DNA of 60,037 nucleotides from Streptomyces cellostaticus. GTDB taxonomy: Bacteria; Actinomycetota; Actinomycetes; Streptomycetales; Streptomycetaceae. The stretch spans positions 1-60,037 of the forward strand of contig NZ_KQ948051.1 of the NCBI RefSeq assembly GCF_001513965.1, written 5' to 3'. Positions 43,625-51,733 of this stretch are shown here, one piece after another. Below the pieces are notes generated by a model that saw only the letters and a program-made list of their open reading frames with translations, ran no database searches and was not told the DNA's origin. Positions within the stretch are counted from its first letter, which is position 1. Each line of letters opens with the position of its first letter. Both the position numbers and the translations under genes were made by a program.

Positions 43625-44616
43625 CGTGCCCTCTTCCGGGAGATCTGGTCGACGGTCACCGCGAGGATCACCAGCACGCCGGTGATCAGGGTCTGGTAGA
43701 TGGAGGCGACGCCCATCAGCTGCAGGCCGTTGCGGAACACGCCGACGATGAGAACGCCGATGAACGTGCCCAGCACCGAGCCGCGGCCGCCGAAGAGGCT
43801 GGTGCCGCCGAGGACCACGGCGGTGATGCTGTCGAGGTTGTCGGTCTGCCCGGCCTGCGGGTCACCGACGCCGGTGCGGGAGATGAGCAGCAGGGCGGCG
43901 ATGCCGTACAGCAGGCCGGCCACGGTGTAGATGCCGATGGTCAGGCGGGAGGTGCGGATGCCGTTGAGCCGGGCGGCCTCGGAGCTGTTGCCCAGGGCGT
44001 AGACGTGCCGGCCCCAACCGGTGCTGCTCAGCGCGTACGCGAGGAGGAGGAACAGCGCGATGGTGACCAGGGAGCCGTACGTGATGTCGGTGTGGCCGAG
44101 CGGGAAGGTCTGCCCGAGAGCCGTCAGCAGGCCGGGCAGGCTGGTGACCGTCTGCTCCTTGGAGTAGATGTGCGTCAGCGCGAACGCGACGTTGAGCATG
44201 CCGAGGGTCACGATGAACGGCGGCAGCGGGACCTTCTGCACCAGCAGCCCGTTGAGCAGGCCGAAGCCGCCGCAGACGGCCAGGCCCAGCGCGATGGCGA
44301 GGAGCGGGGGCAGGGTCCCCTCGGCCGCCATCTTGGCCATCATGATGCTGCCGAACGCCATCACGGCGCCGCACGACAGGTCGATGCCGGCGGTGAGGAT
44401 GATCAGGGTCTGGCCGATGGCGAGCGTGCCGACGACCATCACCTGCTGCACGATCAGGGAGAAGTTCCCGCCGGTGAGGAACTGGTCGGTGGAGAGGGAG
44501 AAGAAGACACAGGCCAGCAGGAGGGCGACCAGCGGGCCGGTGGTCGGTGCCGTGAGCAGTCTGCGGACCGTGGTCGGTGCCTTGAGCTCGGCGTACGGCG
44601 TCGTCGTGGCTGTCAT
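43621..44616 (-). CDS. ABC importer permease, CUT2 type (RbsC/FrcC-like)
   Basis: A 331-residue permease with eight to ten hydrophobic segments and the family motifs TLAIGQTLIILTAGIDLSCG and VLGGTSLFGGRGSVLGT. It forms the homodimeric channel of a monosaccharide importer with the single-domain ATPase, with which it overlaps by four bases. ATG 44616 has AAGGAC upstream. The binding-protein gene lies 132 bases upstream in the same direction. Confidence 0.94.
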   Translation of the reverse strand: MTATTTPYAELKAPTTVRRLLTAPTTGPLVALLLACVFFSLSTDQFLTGGNFSLIVQQVMVVGTLAIGQTLIILTAGIDLSCGAVMAFGSIMMAKMAAEGTLPPLLAIALGLAVCGGFGLLNGLLVQKVPLPPFIVTLGMLNVAFALTHIYSKEQTVTSLPGLLTALGQTFPLGHTDITYGSLVTIALFLLLAYALSSTGWGRHVYALGNSSEAARLNGIRTSRLTIGIYTVAGLLYGIAALLLISRTGVGDPQAGQTDNLDSITAVVLGGTSLFGGRGSVLGTFIGVLIVGVFRNGLQLMGVASIYQTLITGVLVILAVTVDQISRKRAR

Positions 44617-44748
44617 GCGAAGTCCTTGTCGGAAGACAGATGTCCTTGTCGTCAGGACATGGGGGCGGCCGTCCCAGGTCGGGGAGGTACGTGGGCCGGC
44701 CGCCCCACTGGGGGGAGAGGCGGTGGAAGTACTGTCCTCGTGGGCAGC

Positions 44749-45765
44749 TCAGCCCCAGCAGTTCTCCAGGCCGTAGGCGGTGTCCTTGGACGTGACGCCC
44801 GCCTGCGCCTTGTCGGTGACCAGGGTGACACCGGTGTCGGTGTAACCGGACGCCTTCTTGCCGTTCTTGGCGTACGTCACCACGGCCTTGACGCCCTCGG
44901 CGGCCATCTTCAGCGGGTACTGCTGCGAGGTCGCGGCGATCTTGCCGTCCTTGACCGCCTGGGTGCCGGTGCAGCCGCCGTCGACGGAGACGATCAGGAC
45001 GTCCTTCTCCCGGCCCTTGGCCTTCAGTGCGGTGTACGCGCCCAGGGCAGCCGGCTCGTTGATGGTGTAGACGAGGTTGATGCCGGGCGACTTCTGAAGG
45101 CAGTTCTCCATCGCGGTCTGGCCCTTGGCCTGGTCACCATTGGTGTCCTGGGCGCAGACGACGTCCTTGTCGGTGGCGCCGAAGCCCTTCAGGAAGCCGT
45201 CGTGCCGCTGGACGCCGACGGAGACGCCGGGCGCGAGGTCGAGGGTGGCTATCTTCGCCGTCTTGCCCTTCATGGCGGCCTTGGCGTACTCGCCGATCAG
45301 CTCGCCGGCCGTGAGGTTGTTCGTGGCGAAGAGGGCGTCGACCGCGCTCTGCGGCTCGGTCGGGGTGTCCAGGGCGATGACCAGGACACCCTTGGCACGG
45401 GCCTTCTGGATCGCGGGCACGATCGCCTTGGAGTCGCTCGGGGTGATGAGGATGCCCTTCACACCGGCGGCGACCATGTTCTCGATGGCGGTGACCTGAC
45501 CGGAGTTGTCCCCGTCGAACTTGCCCGCGGCGGTCATCAGCTGGGCGCCGTCCGCTTTGGCGGCCTTCTCCGCGCCCTCCTTCATCTTCACGAAGAACGG
45601 GTTCGTGTCGGTCTTGGTGATCAGACCGACCTTGACGCTGCCCGAGCCTGAGCCCGCGGAACCCGATCCGGAGCCGGATCCGCAGGCCGTCAGGGTGAGG
45701 GCCGCGATGCCCGTGCAGGCGGCGACTCTGAGGAGGGACGGGGTCAGACGAGTGGTGCGCGACAT
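44749..45765 (-). CDS. Sugar-binding lipoprotein of the CUT2 importer (FrcB/RbsB-like)
   Basis: A 338-residue protein from ATG 45765, with GGAGT upstream. Lipobox TLTACGS near residue 27, then a Gly/Ser linker. The mature domain is of the ribose-binding type: VGLITKTDTNPFFVKMKEGA, GVKGILITPSDSKAIVPAIQ, VIALDTPTEPQ and VYTINEPAALGAY. It binds a monosaccharide, most likely fructose, outside the cell. First gene of the minus-strand unit; a tandem operator lies 60-90 bases upstream. Confidence 0.94.
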   Translation of the reverse strand: MSRTTRLTPSLLRVAACTGIAALTLTACGSGSGSGSAGSGSGSVKVGLITKTDTNPFFVKMKEGAEKAAKADGAQLMTAAGKFDGDNSGQVTAIENMVAAGVKGILITPSDSKAIVPAIQKARAKGVLVIALDTPTEPQSAVDALFATNNLTAGELIGEYAKAAMKGKTAKIATLDLAPGVSVGVQRHDGFLKGFGATDKDVVCAQDTNGDQAKGQTAMENCLQKSPGINLVYTINEPAALGAYTALKAKGREKDVLIVSVDGGCTGTQAVKDGKIAATSQQYPLKMAAEGVKAVVTYAKNGKKASGYTDTGVTLVTDKAQAGVTSKDTAYGLENCWG

Positions 45766-45824
45766 GAACGACTCCTGCGGGATCACGAGCGGCGTGGTCG
45801 GCATCGGAGCATGCCGTCCCCGGG

Positions 45825-45855
45825 ATGTCATCGTTGACTTATGTCATCGTTGACA
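45825..45855. promoter_or_regulatory. Tandem operator upstream of the fructose-type importer
   Basis: TGTCATCGTTGACT (45826-45839) and TGTCATCGTTGACA (45842-45855) are direct repeats with a 16-base period; each is a near-palindrome. They lie between the divergent binding-protein (45765) and kinase (45980) genes. The first is the exact reverse complement of the box at 47041-47054. Confidence 0.8.
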
Positions 45856-45979
45856 CCGCATGGCGAGGATGATGGACTCCGCATCCCGGCAACGTCAATG
45901 CCTTACCCCCGTCACAAATCGGCAACGCTCGCGGCTGCAACCCCCACGCGGCCACCCAGCGATTGCGAGAAGGGCAGCC

Positions 45980-46942
45980 ATGAACCCGAGTCAGATCACC
46001 GTCCTGGGAGAGTGTGTCGCGGACGCCTTCTGCGAACCCGCGAGCGCCTCGAACGAACTCGCCCTGCGGGTGCTGCCCGGCGGCGGACCGGCGAACACGG
46101 CCGCGTCCCTGGCCCGGCTCGGCACCAGCGCCCGCCTCCTCGCGCGCCTGTCCGGCGACGTGTTCGGCCGCCTGTTCCGGGCCCACCTGGAGGAATCCGG
46201 GGTGGACCTGTCGTACGCCGTCCCGGCCGCCGAACCCAGCACGCTGGCCGTGGCGGAGCTGGACGCCCAGGGGCAGGCCGCGTTCTCCTTCCACGCGCAG
46301 AACACGGCCGACTGGCAGTGGACGGCTCAGGAACTGGCAGGAGTGGATCTGTCCGGAACCGCCTGTGTGCACACCGGCTCCCTCGCGCTCGTCCGCGAGC
46401 CCGGCGCGGCGGTGGTGGAGGAGTTCCTGTCGGCGGCCTCCGCCCGGGCCACCATCAGCATCGACCCCAACGTACGGCCGCTGCTGGTGCGCCCCGAGGT
46501 CTATCGCGCCCGGCTGGCGCACTGGTGCGCCCTCACCGACGTACTGCGGCTGAGCGAGGACGACCTGGAACTGCTCCTGCCCGGAACCTCGCCCGAGCGG
46601 GCCTGCGACGTCTGGCACGCCGCCGGAGCCCGGCTCGTCGTGATCACGCGCGGGGCCGACGGCGCCCTGGCCTCCCTCGACGGCGAACGGCTGCAGGTGC
46701 CGGCCGTGGCGACGCGGGTGGTGGACACCGTCGGGGCGGGGGACTCCTTCACCGCCGGCCTGCTGCACCACCTCGGCGCCCGCGGACACCTCGGCGGCCG
46801 GCTGACCGGCCTCGATCTCGGCGAGGTGGCCCAGGCATGCCGGTTCGCCGCTCGGGTCGCGGCCCTGACCTGCTCGGTCGCCGGTCCCAACCCGCCCTGG
46901 CAGAGGCAGCTGGACCGGTTGACGGCAGTCGGCGGCATCTGA
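45980..46942 (+). CDS. PfkB-family carbohydrate kinase, probable fructokinase
   Basis: A 320-residue protein from ATG 45980 with AGAAGGG upstream; the frame is open further upstream but would cross the operators. The N-terminal PfkB pattern (LPGGGPANTAASLARLG) binds the sugar, and VVDTVGAGDSFTAGLL near 245-262 holds the catalytic Asp and anion hole. It phosphorylates an imported sugar; with the fructose-type importer and fructan enzyme remnants, fructose is the best guess, though ribokinase or other sugar kinases share the fold. Operators lie on both sides. Confidence 0.9.
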   Translation: MNPSQITVLGECVADAFCEPASASNELALRVLPGGGPANTAASLARLGTSARLLARLSGDVFGRLFRAHLEESGVDLSYAVPAAEPSTLAVAELDAQGQAAFSFHAQNTADWQWTAQELAGVDLSGTACVHTGSLALVREPGAAVVEEFLSAASARATISIDPNVRPLLVRPEVYRARLAHWCALTDVLRLSEDDLELLLPGTSPERACDVWHAAGARLVVITRGADGALASLDGERLQVPAVATRVVDTVGAGDSFTAGLLHHLGARGHLGGRLTGLDLGEVAQACRFAARVAALTCSVAGPNPPWQRQLDRLTAVGGI

Positions 46943-47024
46943 CGCGACCGGGATCCGCGCGGGGTCAATCACGCCCGAACTGTTGACGCGTCGACCGGAT
47001 TGCGCTCATCATCGGGCCACTCGA

Positions 47025-47054
47025 TGTCATCGATGACACAAGTCAACGATGACA
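47025..47054. promoter_or_regulatory. Tandem operator upstream of the levanase remnant
   Basis: TGTCATCGATGACA (47025-47038) is a perfect palindrome; AGTCAACGATGACA (47041-47054) follows with the same 16-base period as the pair at 45826-45855, in the opposite orientation. It would have controlled the GH32 gene. Confidence 0.8.
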
Positions 47055-47227
47055 CTGGTCGACGGCATGGACGACGGCGCCGGCCGGGGTGCCACCTTTC
47101 GGTCCGTCCGTGTCAGAGCCGCAGTCTCCGCTGCGCGGACGGCCGCGGCACAGGAGACCCGATGACCTCTCGACGTGTGTTCCGGCATATCCGTGTCCGG
47201 CATGCCCGTGTGCGGACGATCGCGGCC

Positions 47228-47905
47228 ATGGCGACCGTCTGCGCCCTCGACAAGGGCGAGTACCACCTCTTCCACCAGTACAACCCCAACGGCGACATCT
47301 GGGGACTACGCGGCGGTGTCCTGGGAGAACGTGCCCGGCGACAAGCGGTACAGGATCGGCTGGATGAACGACTGGGAGTACGGGACGTCCATCCCCACCT
47401 CACCCTGGCGCGGCGCGCAGAGCATCCCCCGCCAGACGGCCCTGCGCACCATCGACGGCCGCATCCGGCTGACCAGCGAGCCGGTGTCGAACCTGACCTC
47501 GCTGCGCGAGGGATCCGCGGCGACGGCGGCCGACGTCACCGTCACGAACACCTCACAGCCCCTGATCGGCTCCGCGGCCGAGGGCCAGGCACTCGACATC
47601 GAGGCGACGTTCACCCTGAACGACGCCGAACGCTTCGGCCTGAAGATGCGCACCGGCACCGGGCGAGAGCAAACCGTCATCGGATACGACACCACCACAC
47701 AGGAGTTGTACATCGACCGCACCCGCTCCGGTGCCGTCGACTTCAGCAGCGCCTTCCCCGGCATCCGGACCGCGCCTCTGAAGGCCACGAACGGCAAGGT
47801 GAAGCTGCGGATCCTGGTCGACCGGTCGTCCGTCGAGGTCTTCGGCGGCAGCGGCGAGGCCGTGATCACCGACCAGATCTTCCCCCACCCCGAACTGACA
47901 AGGAC
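47228..47905 (+). pseudogene. GH32 levanase / fructosidase remnant with internal deletion
   Basis: GEYHLFHQYNPNGDIWG (about 47255-47306) is the N-terminal propeller motif of GH32. It is followed without gap, but in another frame from 47304, by DYAAVSWENVPGDKRYRIGW and MNDWEYGTSIPTSPWRGAQS, which belongs near the end of the propeller, and then by the C-terminal beta-sandwich (LDIEATFTLNDAERFGLKMR, LRILVDRSSVEVFGGSGEAV). Some 250-300 residues between, including the nucleophile, RDP and EC motifs, are gone, as is the very C-terminus, which runs into the ABM gene. The signal peptide is missing. It cannot be active. Confidence 0.9.
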
Positions 47906-47913
47906 ACAAGACC

Positions 47914-48207
47914 GTGAAGAAAACCCTGCTCGCCGAGTTCACCGCCCGCGAGGGAGCGGAGGGCGAAGTCGCCCGCCTGATACGGGAGTACGCGCAGAAG
48001 GTACGAGACGAGGACGGCAACCTCACCTTCGACGTGTACACCAAGGAGTCCGACCCGCGCGCCTTCTGGATCTTCGAGGTCTACCGGGACGAGGACGCGT
48101 TCCAGGCGCATCTGAAGGCCTCGTACGGCGGCCCGTTCAACGCCGCCCTCGCTCCGCTGATCGAGGAGGACGCCTCTGTCCTGACTTTCCTCGACCCCCT
48201 GGCCTGA
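47914..48207 (+). CDS. Small ABM-domain (antibiotic-biosynthesis-monooxygenase-like) protein
   Basis: A 97-residue dimeric alpha-beta barrel protein from GTG 47914, AAGGA upstream. The pattern LLAEFTAREGAEGEVARLIR, NLTFDVYTKESDPRAFWIFE and Y.DEDAFQAHL is that of YgiN-like quinol monooxygenases and small stress proteins. It has no obvious tie to the fructan genes; it directly follows the GH32 remnant and may use its promoter. A hairpin lies downstream. Confidence 0.9.
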   Translation: MKKTLLAEFTAREGAEGEVARLIREYAQKVRDEDGNLTFDVYTKESDPRAFWIFEVYRDEDAFQAHLKASYGGPFNAALAPLIEEDASVLTFLDPLA

Positions 48208-48271
48208 GGTGATCGACCCGCGTCGCAGTCACCGCGGCGCGGCTCGGCCGCTCGTGTACCGCTGCGAGGGT

Positions 48272-48304
48272 CGTGGCCGGCCATGGCTGATGTGGCCGGC
48301 CACG
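48272..48304. terminator. Terminator between the ABM gene and the levansucrase remnant
   Basis: CGTGGCCGGCC (48272-48282) and GGCCGGCCACG (48294-48304), 11-base perfect arms with an 11-base loop, between convergent frames. Confidence 0.8.
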
Positions 48305-48328
48305 GCAGAGTGCTCGACTGAGGGTGGG

Positions 48329-48622
48329 TTACGGGATGAAGCCGTAGTCCAACTGGTTGGTGTGCCTGGTCCTGTTGCCCCGCGGGGACAGCACGAGCGT
48401 GCGGGCGAGGGTGCCGCCGAAGCGGGTCCCGCCGTCGCCGGCCGGGACCGTGTCGATGAAGCTCTCCACCAGTCCGTTGGGCATCACGTCATGCGAGTAC
48501 TGCTGCGTCGGGGCGTCCTCGGGGTTGCCCAGGACCAGCGCGCTGCCGTTGAGCGGCTGGTAGTCACTGCGCAGCGACGGACCGACGAACCCGTGGACGC
48601 CGTCCCAGCCGGACAGCCCCGG
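48329..48622 (-). pseudogene. GH68 levansucrase C-terminal remnant
   Basis: The minus strand encodes 97 residues of a GH68 C-terminus: GWDGVHGFVGPSLRSDYQPL, NGSALVLGNPEDAPTQQYSH and PNGLVESFID, ending LDYGFIP and a stop. This matches levansucrases, which build levan from sucrose and are secreted. All catalytic parts (WDSWP, RDP, DEIER) are absent. The fragment is joined in frame to a piece of a LacI regulator (48623-48902), so a deletion fused two neighbouring genes. Confidence 0.9.
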
Positions 48623-48902
48623 GTCGATCACCACGCGCGGCAGGTCCGGGTGCTCGCAGTCCAGCAGCGCCGTGGGCAGACCAGCCCGGGTCAGCTCTTT
48701 CACCTCGTCATCGGTGGGAGCGAGCGAGATCGTCAGCAGCCCGTCGAAGCGATCGCCGGCCGCCACCGCCCGGTACTGCCGGTCACGCTGGTCCGGCGTG
48801 GCCACATCCAGCAGGGTGAGATCGTGGTCGCTGCCGTTCAGGACACGCGAAACCGTGCCCACGCCCACCCCGGGCAGCGACATCACCGATGGTCGCCCGT
48901 TC
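48623..48902 (-). pseudogene. LacI-family regulator remnant fused to the levansucrase tail
   Basis: ERATIGDVAAR (48870-48902) in one frame and GVGVGTVSRVLNGSD from 48871 in the next make up a LacI helix-turn-helix split by a frameshift. The same frame then jumps to a ligand-domain piece (QYRAVAAGDRFDGLLTISLA and ELTRAGLPTALLDCEHPD), skipping the hinge, and runs directly into GH68. At least two deletions and one indel are needed. It was probably the regulator of the fructan genes. Confidence 0.75.
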
Positions 48903-48959
48903 TCCCGCGGCCGTACAGTGTCCGACGGCCGCCTCCCCCGGCGGGCGTGCCGTCTCGGA

Positions 48960-49180
48960 CGGGCGAAGGTCTCCTTGTCGTCGGTACGGCCCCGGTTGGC
49001 GATCCACTGCGAGATGCGCTCGTCCGCCTGGCTCTGTCTGCAGAACAGCTCAATCGACCAGTCGGTGTTGCCCGGGTCGCCCCCGGATGTGGTGCGCGCC
49101 CATCGGCCCCGCCGCCTGAGCCGCACCGGCGGTGGGCGTCAGGCCGACGACGGCCATGACACCGGCCGTAGCGGCGACTT
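48960..49180 (-). pseudogene. Remnant of a small secreted protein, family unknown
   Basis: On the minus strand, 49178 downward reads VAATAGVMAVVGLTPTAGA, a signal-peptide-like run, and after a frame change GDPGNTDWSIELFCRQSQ and ADERISQWIANRG, a plausible folded segment with one Cys. I do not recognise the family. The second piece continues in frame toward the LacI remnant. Confidence 0.4.
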
Positions 49181-49399
49181 CCGGATGTCATCAACACCAC
49201 ACGTGAAAGCCCCGTGCATTCCGACGCCGGTCTCGTGCCGCGGCTCGCACACGAGCTGCGGTCACTGCGCGGGGCGTCGGCAGCCCGTCGGGGGCTGCGG
49301 GAACGGGAGCCCTCCCCTGTGAGAAATCGGCGGCAACCTTTTCGCTGCATGCGGCCACTGAGCAGTGCACCATCGATTCGATCTTCCGAACGGACGGAC

Positions 49400-50347
49400 A
49401 TGAAGACACCGAGGCAGGCCGCGCGGCAGCGCCGGCGCAGACAGAGGCTGATGCTGGGTACCACGGTGGGGCTGACCGCCGTGGGCGTTCTCGCCTACCT
49501 GGTCATGGGGCTGCTTCCCGACCGCAAGACGGATGTGGCACCTGCCGCGGCCACACCCGCCGCCAGCGCCCAGGTGAGAGCCGGCAACGCGGCCGACAAG
49601 GACACCCCGTCGGCGACCCCGACCGCGACCGGCACCTCGACGCCGACGGCTGATGCGAGCACCGCGGCAGCACGACCATCGGCCAAAGTCACCCCGCGGC
49701 CCTCGCGGACGGCGTCCACCGCGGCACCGTCGACGGGACGGATCCGGCCCGGAGCCACCTACCGAGGGGTCGCCACCGCCTACGAGGCCGGCGACGGAAA
49801 CGGCGCCTGCCTGTTCGGCCCGAGCAGCGACCTCATGATCGCCGCGATGAACACCACCGACTACGAGACATCCAGGGCGTGCGGCGCGTACGTGCGCGTC
49901 CGCGCGGCCAACGGCGCCTCCATCACGGTCCGGATCACCAACGAATGCCCCTTGCCCTGCGCTCCCGGGCAACTCGACCTCAGCCAACAGGCCTTCGCCA
50001 AACTCGCCCCGCTCAAGGTCGGCCGGATACCGATCACCTGGAGCCTGCTGAGCCCCCACACGTCCGACACGATCTCCATCCGGTACAAGACCGGGTCCAA
50101 CCCCTACTGGTGCGGTATCCAGGCGATCGGCCACCGCAATCCGGTCGCGCGGCTGGAGGTCCGCACCGGCAACGGCTGGCGGCAGCTGCCCCGCACCGAC
50201 TACAACTACTTCATTTCCGCCGACGGCCGCGGATGCGGCAGCGCGATCAGACTCACGGACATCTATGGAGAGCAGCTGGCCATCAGCGGGATCGCGCTAC
50301 GGCCGAACGTCGTGCAACCGACCCAGGTCCAGTTCGCCCGGCACTGA
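49400..50347 (+). CDS. Expansin-like protein (double-psi beta-barrel plus CBM63-like domain)
   Basis: A 315-residue protein from ATG 49400. A basic N-terminus (KTPRQAARQRRRRQR) and a membrane segment at about 18-40 are followed by a Thr/Ser/Pro/Ala-rich linker to about 112. The double-psi barrel follows: RGVATAYEAGDGNGACLFG, MIAAMNTTDYETSRACGAYV, the HxD-like strand VRITNECPLPCAPGQLDLSQ with the conserved Asp, FAKLAPLKVGRIPITW. The C-terminal part (about 215-315; YRYKTGSNPYWCGIQAIGH, WRQLPRTDYNYFI) matches the CBM63 domain of bacterial expansins such as EXLX1. Expansins loosen cellulose-xyloglucan contacts without hydrolysis, which suits the hemicellulose theme of the window. It appears intact among remnants. 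Confidence 0.88.
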   Translation: MKTPRQAARQRRRRQRLMLGTTVGLTAVGVLAYLVMGLLPDRKTDVAPAAATPAASAQVRAGNAADKDTPSATPTATGTSTPTADASTAAARPSAKVTPRPSRTASTAAPSTGRIRPGATYRGVATAYEAGDGNGACLFGPSSDLMIAAMNTTDYETSRACGAYVRVRAANGASITVRITNECPLPCAPGQLDLSQQAFAKLAPLKVGRIPITWSLLSPHTSDTISIRYKTGSNPYWCGIQAIGHRNPVARLEVRTGNGWRQLPRTDYNYFISADGRGCGSAIRLTDIYGEQLAISGIALRPNVVQPTQVQFARH

Positions 50348-50393
50348 TCCCGCCGCCCACGTCCGATCCATCATCCCGACAACTGCCCGGCCC

Positions 50394-50510
50394 CTGGTCC
50401 TGGACCGGGGGCGCTTGGCCGAACAGGGCACCCACGAGGAACTGCTCGCTCTCGGCGGGCGCTACGCCGACCTCTGCGGAATCCAGGCGACCGCCTGTAC
50501 GCCGAGCTGA
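50394..50510 (+). pseudogene. C-terminal remnant of an ABC exporter
   Basis: LVLDRGRLAEQGTHEELLAL followed by GGRYADL is the standard end of an ABC-transporter ATPase domain after the H-loop (VLxxGRIxExGTHxELLxxGGxYAxL). Everything before it (Walker motifs, membrane domain) is absent. Confidence 0.75.
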
Positions 50511-51079
50511 CACGGGCGACGTGGAAGTCATCGTCGGCCATGACGATCCACTGGGACTGGTCGACGGCGGCGACCCGCACGCCGTGCGGACGACGATGTG
50601 CGTCCCGCGGCCGAACAGAACGCTCTCCGCTGCCGCGGTACGGGAGAAGGCCACGGCCGACTGGTGCGCCTGGGAGGACGCGGTCCTGTCGGGTGGGACG
50701 AACGGCACCTCCCATCGGTACGGCGACCGTCCTCCTGCCGGTCAACCGGCGCTGGTACGCGTCTGTTCGCGCTGCTTCCCCCATGGGCCGTGGCTGGAGG
50801 AAGCCGTCATGACATGGGCAGCGCGACGACATGCGACCACGTGTGGGAAGCCCTCGACTGGTTCGCGGCCGCTGATCGGCTCCGGGCGCCTCGCCTTTCC
50901 GCGACGGCCTCCAGAGATCGGCGTACGGGTGCGAGCGGGGCCACACTCCGGTGGCCCCGCTCCGCCTCGGTGACCATGCCGGACAGCTTGCGGCTGCGCC
51001 GGGAGCGCACCGCCGCAGCCGCTTGTCATGCCGGCACCGAGGTCAGCGACGAGAGGTTGATCCGGTCCGGGCTGAGGTC
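50511..51079 (+). other. Intergenic stretch with a possible prolyl-aminopeptidase fragment
   Basis: About 570 bases between two remnants. Around 50630-50700 on the plus strand a frame encodes REKATADWCAWEDAVLS, which resembles proline iminopeptidases (AAxAWCxWEDA), but nothing else of that enzyme is seen. No intact gene is evident. Confidence 0.35.
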
Positions 51080-51733
51080 TTGATCGTCAGCGAGCCGCCG
51101 GGCGCACCGCCGCCCGTCTTCGTCGGGCCCTCGCCGTACGTCATCGCACTCGGCGAGGTGATGCTCCGCTTCCACCCCGGTGAGGGCCGCATCCGCACCG
51201 CCCGCGAGGGAGTGATCGGCGCGATCGGCGCGGGCATGAACCGGTCGGCGATGCTCGCCCGCTTCCTGCGCGAGACCGCCGCCGACGTGGTGATGCCGGC
51301 CGGGCGCTGCACGCTGCTGGACCAGTCGGCGCTGGACGGCGTCCTGCCCACCGCGCGGGAACTGGCCAAAAGCGTGGTCGCCGTCGGCGTGTTCAACTCC
51401 GGGCTGCTCTCCCACGACCGGCCCGCCGAGGGAATGATGTACGACTGCCGGGAGGCTCCGCCGGAGCGGGTCGCGCGCGCCCGGGAGATCGCCCAGGTCT
51501 GCGCGGAGCACGGGATGAGCCTGCCCGCCGCGGCCATGGCCTTCCCCGGCACGCATCCCAGTATCATCAACGTCACCCTGGGCATGCGACATCTCGAACG
51601 GGTCGAACGAAACGTGCAGCTTTACCATCGGCCCGTTCCCGACGGTTTGTGGGCCGATCTTCGCGCTCGGGGCCTGATCAGGGCGGACGTGCCGGCGCGG
51701 GCCGGTCGCGGGAGGAGTGCGCGGTGTCTTTGA
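51080..51733 (+). pseudogene. Chimera of KDG-kinase start and aldo-keto reductase end
   Basis: One open frame joins two unrelated pieces. About 51135-51207 encodes YVIALGEVMLRFHPGEGRIR, the first strand of 2-keto-3-deoxygluconate kinases (PfkB family). From about 51208 it becomes the C-terminal two thirds of an aldo-keto reductase of the D-threo-aldose / L-fucose dehydrogenase type: VIGAIGAGMNRSAMLARFLR, GRCTLLDQSALDGVLP, AVGVFNSGLLSHDRPAEGM, AFPGTHPSIINVTLGMR. The catalytic Asp/Tyr/Lys half is missing, so no activity is expected. It overlaps the GntR start by ten bases, so the regulator once followed the dehydrogenase. A former L-fucose oxidation route would fit the alpha-fucosidase in the window. 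Confidence 0.8.

Noticed and set aside
44005..45651. Plus frame of about 550 codons opposite permease and binding protein
   Set aside because: Shadow; product has no domain and crosses two genes.
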